Source: Hanleya hanleyi (taxonomy: Eukaryota; Mollusca; Polyplacophora; Lepidopleurida; Hanleyidae). From it: a stretch of 64,000 nt of DNA. This document shows, in pieces, positions 57,197 to 64,000 of the stretch. The notes under the pieces are model-generated. The model made no database searches. It had not been told where the DNA came from and saw nothing but the letters and a program-made list of their open reading frames with translations. Positions within the stretch are counted from its first letter, which is position 1. Each line of letters begins with the position of its first letter. The stretch covers positions 1 through 64,000 of the forward strand of contig JAVTVY010019481.1 of assembly GCA_036873755.1 (NCBI GenBank), given 5' to 3'. The translations under genes were made by a program, and so were the position numbers.

Positions 57197-58669
57197 AATA
57201 ATATTAAGTCGTTTATGCAAATTTGACATTTTTGAAAATATTTTTCACAGAAATATTCCACAAAGCAACCATATAGAATAAGCCTCTCAACATTAGATAT
57301 TGATTACATAAGGTATCGGATCTCTATTGCAAGTTTATTTTGAGATATTGCAACATTTCAGGACAAAAAACCTTACCGTACTGGTACATAACCACAACAA
57401 CAACCTTAAAGGAGATTGTCCACCATTATGATTGGCGAAATCAAGCAGATAGGTCATTCTGTACTAAAGCTACTGTTCTATCACACAGGAGTGATGTGTA
57501 GCACCTCATTCTCACAAGGCAATACTTCCGTTATCTGACTGGGAAGGTACATTATTGGTCACTCACCTCAAAATCAACTCACAACTCTGATTTCATTTTA
57601 CTGACAGCAATAAAGCAATCTCGACCCATTTTTTAGGGTCAATTTAGGTGATACATGTAGTAGTAGGTATGATGCTACATGAACTATCTCTGTGGATAAC
57701 TCTCCTCAAATTTCCACCACATATGCTTCTAGTTATGGCCACCGCAATCATATTGCAGGCATGGGGCTTGATCATATTTTCATGGACAAACATTTGGCAT
57801 GTTCAGGAAAAATTTCATTCAGTCATGTTAGTCTCTTGAAAAATTACTGCTACATGTGCACAGCAAAACACAAATTTCAAAATTTTCTTATTTCAATTAT
57901 TGGTAATTCTTAAATTATATGGTGCACAATACTTTGAAAAATTGTTTGGCTGTTCTAAAAACTGTAGCTGGCTAGTTATTGTAATGTTGTATATTCCATT
58001 ACTAAAATGTGGTGTCCCGAAAGGGATTATTGAATAAAAAATATTAGAATATTTGTCTTGTAAATATGTAAAACTACCTTGAGTTAAAACATTTCTTATA
58101 GCATACCGTACAGATATGATAGAAGTGAAATGTGATTTCTCGGTTCAGTACTTATTTTTCAAGAAAATTCAACTAGTTGAGGAAATCATTAGTAAACAAA
58201 TTCCATACACAGAAGTCTTTCCAAAATAACCCCATATATGTATCTGGTCATGATATCAGAATCCAACTGAACATGAGTGGTCTTGAGTAGATGTTCAAGG
58301 TCAAACTATCACAAGATTCCACAATAAAATTTTGATGTTTGGTATCACTTCTAGCTGATACTATCTCAATTCCCCTAGCTTTAAAATGTGGAGAAAGACA
58401 ACACTTGGTATCAACTCAGGTTTACTTAAAGATGATTCCAGAACAAAAATAAAAACTTTATAGACCTATCTTAAAAATATACACTTTAACATAGGTGAAT
58501 CATGATAGATACCAATGCCGATCAGTGAACAACAATTGCAGTACCATTATGATACACTTGAAAATGTTCAAACTCAGGTCTCCTCTACTCTTACATGCAG
58601 TAATATTGCAGTAACATGACTGTTAATATTCAAGTCTGGTTTATATAATCAAAAGAATGAAGCTGTTCG
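57197..58669. other. No gene seen
   Basis: Overlapping plus frames of 63 and 73 codons at 57,648-57,913 have no recognisable domain. The rest is AT-rich and unassigned. Confidence 0.4.
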
Positions 58670-58960
58670 AAATCCTTGCCCATTCGCACTATGTGTGCCA
58701 TACTAAGATGGTCGTCTAGATATAGTTTTGCCATGCATACAGAATGAAGATACCGTTTGATATCAAAGTCTAGTCCAACTATACAGAAAGGAGATGTTTG
58801 AAATGCAAGTCCAGTCTCGCCATGTATGAACTATGAAGATGCTTCCTATCCATGTCTAGTTTCTCCATGCACACAGAATGAAGATGAAGATGGTCGATAT
58901 CCGGATCCAGTTTCCCTAGATAATGATGTTTGATATCCTAGATTAGTCTCACCCTGTATC
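58670..58960 (+). repeat. Diverged ~50-60-bp tandem repeat
   Basis: Units of the form GTCTAGTTTCTCCATGCA, then ACAGAATGAAGATG, then a TTTGATATC-like block recur about five times with substitutions and small gaps. Confidence 0.5.
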
Positions 58961-60139
58961 CCGTATATCGTGTGGATTATTCCTGTGGCTCTCAACATTC
59001 AATTCTAATTAGGTGAAAGACATTTTTCACTCCAATGAAAAGTATTTTCTGGCTAGGTAAGAACATATTTTGTTGAAATATATTCTCTACCGTGGAAATT
59101 TGTTTCGTTTCATGTAAATTACATTTTATGATGGTGAATAGATTTTCTATGTATATTGAATGATAAATATATATTTGTTAATTAATGGCATTTTGTACCA
59201 CATGCTAGGTCCTTCCAAGTTGGTGCTTGGTCATATTTCACATGAAATAGAAGAAAACAATTATTCAAATACTAGGCAACTGGTTCATTGCATTCTGTAC
59301 GCCCATTTGCTTTGCATTTCCCAATTCTAATGTAAGTTCAAGTAGTAAATAACACTAATATTGATATTCAATTATTTTCAGAACAAACTGTGAATTTTTA
59401 TTATTTTAAAAGATGGAGATGTGTGTTTTTTCATAGAATCTAGTGGTTGTATTACATATTTTAGTTCATATCCGCTTGTAGTTTCCTATTATTTGTTCAA
59501 AATTTACACTCTCGAGTATTATAACTCTCAAATATTTAAATAATGTTTAAACATTCATGACCTGTCTGGCTGAATCAGTAAGAATTCCAGTCCTTTAAAT
59601 AAGGGGAAGAAACCAGTCCGAAGTACTCAATAAAGAAAATATAACGAGTTGTTTCCCTTAAAATGAACCAAGGTCAAGGCCATAACGATATCAACAGCGT
59701 GCCCACTTGTCCTTTTCGTCTTTGTCGACTGGTTTATCGAGGGATTTTGAAGGATTAAACACAAACGAAGGCCACTGTGACGATCTTTTCTGAAGAGGAA
59801 GTTTAAATAAATTTAGACTAGAAGGTAGGCTTATAACAATTTATTTTCAAGTTGAGAACCAAGACGATCATTGTCAACTTGACTTTCATGATTCAAGCTG
59901 GAAGGGATCAATCTGGGTCAAGTTCTATCGTTTGTAACAGCAAAATTTCAGTTCCCGCGTCCACAAGACTTGAACACACTCAAGGATTGACGTTTTAGCT
60001 TCCATTTCACATGCCTAGTGTTAAAACTGGTGAAATACTTTCGAAATAATAAGAGAAAGGCCTCTAGAATTTTTCACTTCCAGGTTCCGCCAAAACTCAC
60101 CCACGTGTCTCGCTAATCGTGCACGAGCGATTTTAATAG
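58961..60139. other. No gene seen
   Basis: AT-rich; no frame above 60 codons and no repeat shared with the rest of the window. Confidence 0.45.
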
Positions 60140-60316
60140 TCGTTAATACACCCCCCGGAGGTGTATTAAATTTAATCGCGTATTAGGGATATTTAATAGC
60201 GGTATTAAGGTAATCGCGCTTGGAACAACAGGTTAATCGGAATATTAAATTTAAACCTTGGATTAGACAGATTTAATCCTAGATTAGCGCTAATAGCGCT
60301 TCGAACAACCGGCCCC
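60140..60316. mobile_element. GGGGCCGGTTGTT-ended MITE, inverted copy
   Basis: A palindrome AATACACCCCCCGGAGGTGT lies at 60,145-60,164. Blocks of GGTATTAAGGTAATCGCGC, GATTTAATCCTAGATTAGCG and CTAATAGCGC follow, and the right end is TTCGAACAACCGGCCCC at 60,300-60,316. An internal 'TTGGAACAACAGGTTAATCG' (about 60,220) looks like a second terminus, so two copies may be joined. Confidence 0.6.
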
Positions 60317-60390
60317 TGAACCTTATCAAGGATGACTAACCTTAGCTTACTTTTCCCACAGTACCTTTCAGATAAAATAGGTCCAGTTCT

Positions 60391-61312
60391 ATTTCTCATG
60401 AAATGCTCCTGGCTACATCATCCAAGATTTACAAGCTTCGCGAGACATTGCACATTACAATAGGTAATGCTGAACTAAAAAATGTGAAGGATGACAAAAT
60501 TCTCGGTCTGAGGATTGACCAATCACTAAGCTGGCAACCACATGTGAACTCTCTCTGCAACAAAATTTCGACTAAGCTGGGAATACTATATAAACATAAA
60601 AACCTACTCCAAAAAGATGCAAAACTTCTTTACTACAATGCTTACATCCTTTCCCATATTGATTACTGTATTACACTATGGGGAAATTCAAATGCCTATC
60701 AAATTGACAGAATTAACAAATTACAAAAACGAGCAGCTAGAACTATACTCAACGCGCATTATTTAACACCATCAGCAGAACTTTTTAAGGAACTCAACTG
60801 GATCAGTGTATTAGACAGGATATATTATCAAAAAGCTGTACTTATGTATAAAATTATCCACAATCTTTGTCCTCCTTATCTGAACAGTTTGTTCAAATAT
60901 GTTGGGGAGATAACATCAAGGCATCTAAGATCAACAGAAAATAATGATCTGTTTGTTCCCAAGCCAAAATCAAATATGCTGACAAGAAGCTTGAGCTACA
61001 CAGGAGCCAAAATATGGAATTCGCTGGACAAGAAGCTAATTAAGAGAGTCTCCCTCGGCTGGAGCCTTCAAACATCGACTGATAAAAATTCTTCAGGCAA
61101 AAAGCATAAGTTAGCTGGATGCCATGATGTTAGATATATTATTATGTGTTTGATGTATACTTTGAATTTGGTTGAACTGTTTTCATATATATATTTAATG
61201 TACATTGTTTGATTGTTTGTTAGAGGGCCTCTGGGAAGAACAGTTTACACAACTGACAGAGTAAATACTTGTATTTGTTACCCTCAGAAAATAAAGTAAT
61301 ATATATATGAAG
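60391..61312 (+). pseudogene. 5'-truncated LINE (RT C-terminal region and 3' end)
   Basis: The frame from 60,403 starts just after the RT active site. KNVKDDKILGLRIDQSLSW, SHIDYCITLWGNSNAYQIDR, NKLQKRAARTILNAHYLTPS and YTGAKIWNSLDKKLIKRVSL are the conserved chain of the RT thumb and C-terminal region in CR1/L2-type LINEs. Endonuclease and palm are missing; the 5' breakpoint is near 60,390, about 75 bases after a MITE end. Beyond the stop (61,210-61,212) the 3'UTR has GGGCCTCTGGGAAGAACAGT and TTACCCTCAGAAAATAAAGT and ends in (TA)n at 61,301-61,311. The last ~50 codons look abnormal, so a late frameshift is likely. Confidence 0.8.
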
Positions 61313-61429
61313 AATCTTAGCTAGCAGACATTTGTCAATGGACCAGAACCATGTATAATAAGTGATCTTGGCCTATACCATTGGAAATTAATAATGTGAT
61401 GTCTTGCACTGTAATATCACTTGTTATGC

Positions 61430-62455
61430 GGCATATAGCGATCGCTTTGTCCGTCCGTCCGTCTGTCCATCTGTCCGTCCGAGTTTCTTGTCCGCGCAAT
61501 ATCTCAGTTAATATTTGATGGACAGGATGGAAACTTGCATGGAATGTGGCCAGTACCTCGTAGTTGTGCAGCGTAGAGTTTTCTCCGAGTTCCAGTATAA
61601 TTTTCAAGAGTTATGGCCCTTTTTTAGAAATCTCAGTGAATAGGACTTGTCCGGGCTGGATCTTGGTTAATATTGTATGGACAAGTATGAAATTTGCATG
61701 ATATGTGGTCAGTGCCCCACAGTTGTGCAGCGTAAAGTTTCTCCCCGTTTCGCTTATATTTTCAAGAGTTATGGCCCTTTGTTCCTGAAATCTCTGTGAA
61801 TTGGGACTTGTCCGGGCTGGATCTCGGTTAATATTGTAGGGACAATTATGAAATTTGCAGCATATGTGGTCAGTGCCCTGTAGTTGTGCAGCATGAAGTT
61901 TCTCCGCGTTTCGCATATATTTTCAAGAGTTATGGCCCTTTTTTTCTTCAAATCTTTGTGAATTGGGACTTGTCCGGGCTGGATCTCGGTTACATGTAAT
62001 ATTGTATGGACAATTATGAAATTTTCAGGATATGTGGTCAGTGCCCTGTAGTTGTGCAGTGTGAAGTTTCTCCACCTTTCGCATATATTTTCAAGAGTTA
62101 TGGTCCTTTTTTTCTTCAAATCTTTGTGACTTGGGACTTGTCCAGGCTGGATCTCGGTTAATATTGTATGGACAATTAAGAAATTTGCAGGATATGTGGT
62201 CAGTGCCCTGTAGTTATGCAGCGTGAAGTTTCTCCGCGTTTCGCTTATATTTTCAAGAGTTATGGCCCTTTTTTCTTGAAATCTTTGTGAATTGGGACTT
62301 GTCCGGGCTGTATCTCGGTTAATATTGCATGGACAAGTATGAAATTTGCATGATATGTGGTCAATGCCCCATAGTTGTGCAGCATGAAGTTTCTCTGCTT
62401 TGGGTAATATTTTCAAGAGTTATGATCCTTTGTTTATCAAACCTAAGTGAATGGG
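61430..62455 (+). repeat. ~161-bp tandem array with GTCC leader
   Basis: A leader TTTGTCCGTCCGTCCGTCTG (from 61,446) precedes six units. TTAATATT marks them at 61,508, 61,667, 61,828, about 61,992 (with a 4-base insertion), 62,158 and 62,319. Units contain GGACTTGTCCGGGCTGGATC, ATGTGGTCAGTGCCC, TAGTTGTGCAGCGT and TTTTCAAGAGTTATGGCCCT. A 215-codon minus frame across it is the repeat read out. The architecture is the same as in the arrays at 13.7 and 30.6 kb, with different sequence. Confidence 0.9.
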
Positions 62456-63009
62456 ATATATTTATTTATTTATTTGAGCAATCTCTGATTGCTTCCTTCC
62501 TGTGTTTTTTTTTAATCTGAATTGAAAAATCAGGTGCTTTAGAAACTAGATGGTTTTTTCCCCCATGCATCAATGGCTGCATGAAGACTTAGACTAATCA
62601 TTATAGTCAAAGAAACTATGTGTGAAACAAGTCCTTCTGTTTAGTTATTCTGCCAGATAGGTTGGGGTGGGGACACCTGTAGATGCAACCTATTTAATGT
62701 GCCCTTGTTTTTATCCTAAATTAGCCAGTTCAATTTGGATTTGTAGTCCGGGGATTTCCTATCTATGAAGGAGCATTTGTGCATTAATTCCTGCAGAGCC
62801 ATTTATCTTTGAAAAAAGCTTTCAGGATTGTCTGCGAGGTGATGGATGACCTGCTGTGGAATAAAGGTGTATGAAAACAAGCTCTCCTCCTCTAATGCTC
62901 TTAGGTCATGTGGATTGTACCCTGATCACCACAGCCTTCCCCGGTGACAATGGTCCCTGATTGATGTACTCTCATCCAGACTGTTGCCTCCTAATAAACA
63001 TACGTGTAC
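62456..63009. other. No gene seen
   Basis: Mixed-composition sequence without long frames. A TATTTATTTATTTATTTGAG run lies at about 62,458-62,477. Confidence 0.4.
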
Positions 63010-63200
63010 AGTTTTTATACGCCCATCAATAGACAAGGTCGTATATTGTAATCACGACTTCTGTCCGTCTGTCCTGCTGTCTTCAACTTTTGCTTGTATG
63101 TGCTATATCTCCTGTTTCCTGTCATGAATTAATTAGTACCTCACTTTGGGTATTCCTTACACATGGGTCAAAGGGGAACCCTATTCATGTTGAGGTCAAA
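63010..63200 (+). repeat. Single GTCCGTCT-led repeat fragment
   Basis: ATACGCCCATCAATAGACAA, then GTCGTATATTGTAATCACGA, then CTTCTGTCCGTCTGTCCTG has the hairpin-like head and leader layout of the array elements, but no tandem units follow. AGGTCAAAGGTCAAAGGTGA lies at about 63,191-63,212. Confidence 0.5.
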
Positions 63201-64000
63201 GGTCAAAGGTGAAGGTCACTGATAGAAAGTACAATAAAACATTGAAAAGTTCAGACTCGAAGTGAATTGTGATGGCAAAGAAGTCTAAGCCTATTGCTGT
63301 TTACCTCTCTTCCAAGTTTGGCCAAAGGGTATTGTCTGCTTGGTCCATTTGTCCGTCTGTCTTTCCATCTTGTTAACACATTTTCTCCTAAAGAACTATA
63401 GCCAGGCTTTCTAATAACATATGCAACTGATGAGTTTCGCCTGTGTAAATACAACTACTCCTATGTTTTAGAAATATTTCAAGACCATATATGGGGAGAA
63501 AATTCAGGTAATAAATTCCAGGCCTTTTGAACTGCTCACCTGCTTTTCACCTGAAATAAATTCTAGGAGAACAGTTTACTGCTTACCTATATTCCTCGGT
63601 ACCGTATCTCAACTGTTAGATGCGGAGATATATTTGGTGCCCCCCCATCTCTACATGTAAATTAGAGGGTATGCATACATGCAGCAATCACAGTGTTGGT
63701 CTTATTTCCTCTGGCACCATCCGTGTCTGGATTATATTGATTGCCTTTGATTCTAGGATTATGAAACTCAGGCATGATGTAGCCTGTATCTAACAGATCT
63801 CCACTTGCCAGCTTTTCTCCTATTTGACCAGTTTCCCCCCGTTAGTTCATCTGCCCATTTGTGCTTGTGCAAAAATCGTATCTAGACGATCAGATCTCAG
63901 TCAATTTTGCATAGATTTGGAAGTCTGTACCAAAATTTACTTTAGGTTTTCTCACTCTCAGATCATATTACATTAAATCTGGTCAATGTGCGGGCATTTG
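63201..64000. other. No gene seen
   Basis: A 67-codon minus frame at 63,251-63,454 has no motif and lies over another GTCCGTCTGTCTTTCC word. Nothing else was assigned before the window ends. Confidence 0.4.

Noticed and set aside
61769..62416. 215-codon minus-strand open frame
   Set aside because: It is the ~161-bp tandem array read through in one frame; its peptide repeats about every 54 residues and matches no protein family.

Overview
The window is eukaryotic, intergenic and very rich in repeats. It has no operons, ribosome-binding sites or dense coding. The best lineage clue is a short retroposon tail at 10,778-10,840 of a kind I know from gastropods and other molluscs. Frequent TACATGTA words and GTCC-led arrays of ~160-bp repeats fit the same reading. 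A molluscan, perhaps gastropod, genome is the most likely source. This is inference.

Only one convincing intact host gene is visible. It is a class A seven-transmembrane receptor on the + strand with an uninterrupted coding frame (48,808-50,157), a probable 5'UTR intron acceptor just upstream and a poly(A) signal just downstream. Its flanks (46,580-47,195 and 50,590-51,210) are diverged direct copies of each other, so the locus has probably been locally duplicated.

0-8.3 kb is a scrapyard of reverse-transcriptase fragments: a LINE piece at 359-859 and a 'RYIDD'-type RT, perhaps Penelope-like, at 1,128-1,652 and 6,358-6,720. With them are their 3' ends, arranged as a 1.9-kb imperfect palindrome, permuted inverted modules and a 272-bp triplication. 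The same 3' end recurs singly across the window (10.1, 20.8, 45.3, 48.3 and 54.4 kb).

13.7-15.8 kb is a hairpin-led array of eleven 169-bp monomers. Related arrays by architecture (tetranucleotide or GTCC leader plus 150-160-bp monomers) lie at 27.0-28.3, 30.6-32.6, 38.7-39.6 and 61.4-62.5 kb. They resemble the pearl/Helitron-related elements known from bivalves. A 221-bp tandem family lies at 30.1 and 35.0 kb.

21.07-25.18 kb is the most striking object: a ~4.1-kb element with ~0.45-kb inverted termini, a second nested palindrome in its middle, seven perfect TGACGTCA sites, NRF1-like GCGCATGCGC words, DR1-like hormone-receptor repeats and, on the minus strand, what looks like the last 35 codons of a protein followed by a poly(A) signal. 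I do not recognise the family.

Smaller non-autonomous DNA elements include three sequence-unrelated families bounded by TTAA (17.5/19.2/45.5 kb; 44.8 kb; 56.5 kb), a 27-bp-TIR element at 34.2 and 39.6 kb, and GGGGCCGGTTGTT-ended elements at 52.5 and 60.2 kb. Two 5'-truncated LINEs lie at 40.1-41.6 kb (minus) and 60.4-61.3 kb (plus). A serine-tRNA-like relic with intact A and B boxes lies at 33.6 kb. All alignments were made by eye, so repeat boundaries are good to about +/-10-30 bases unless stated otherwise.
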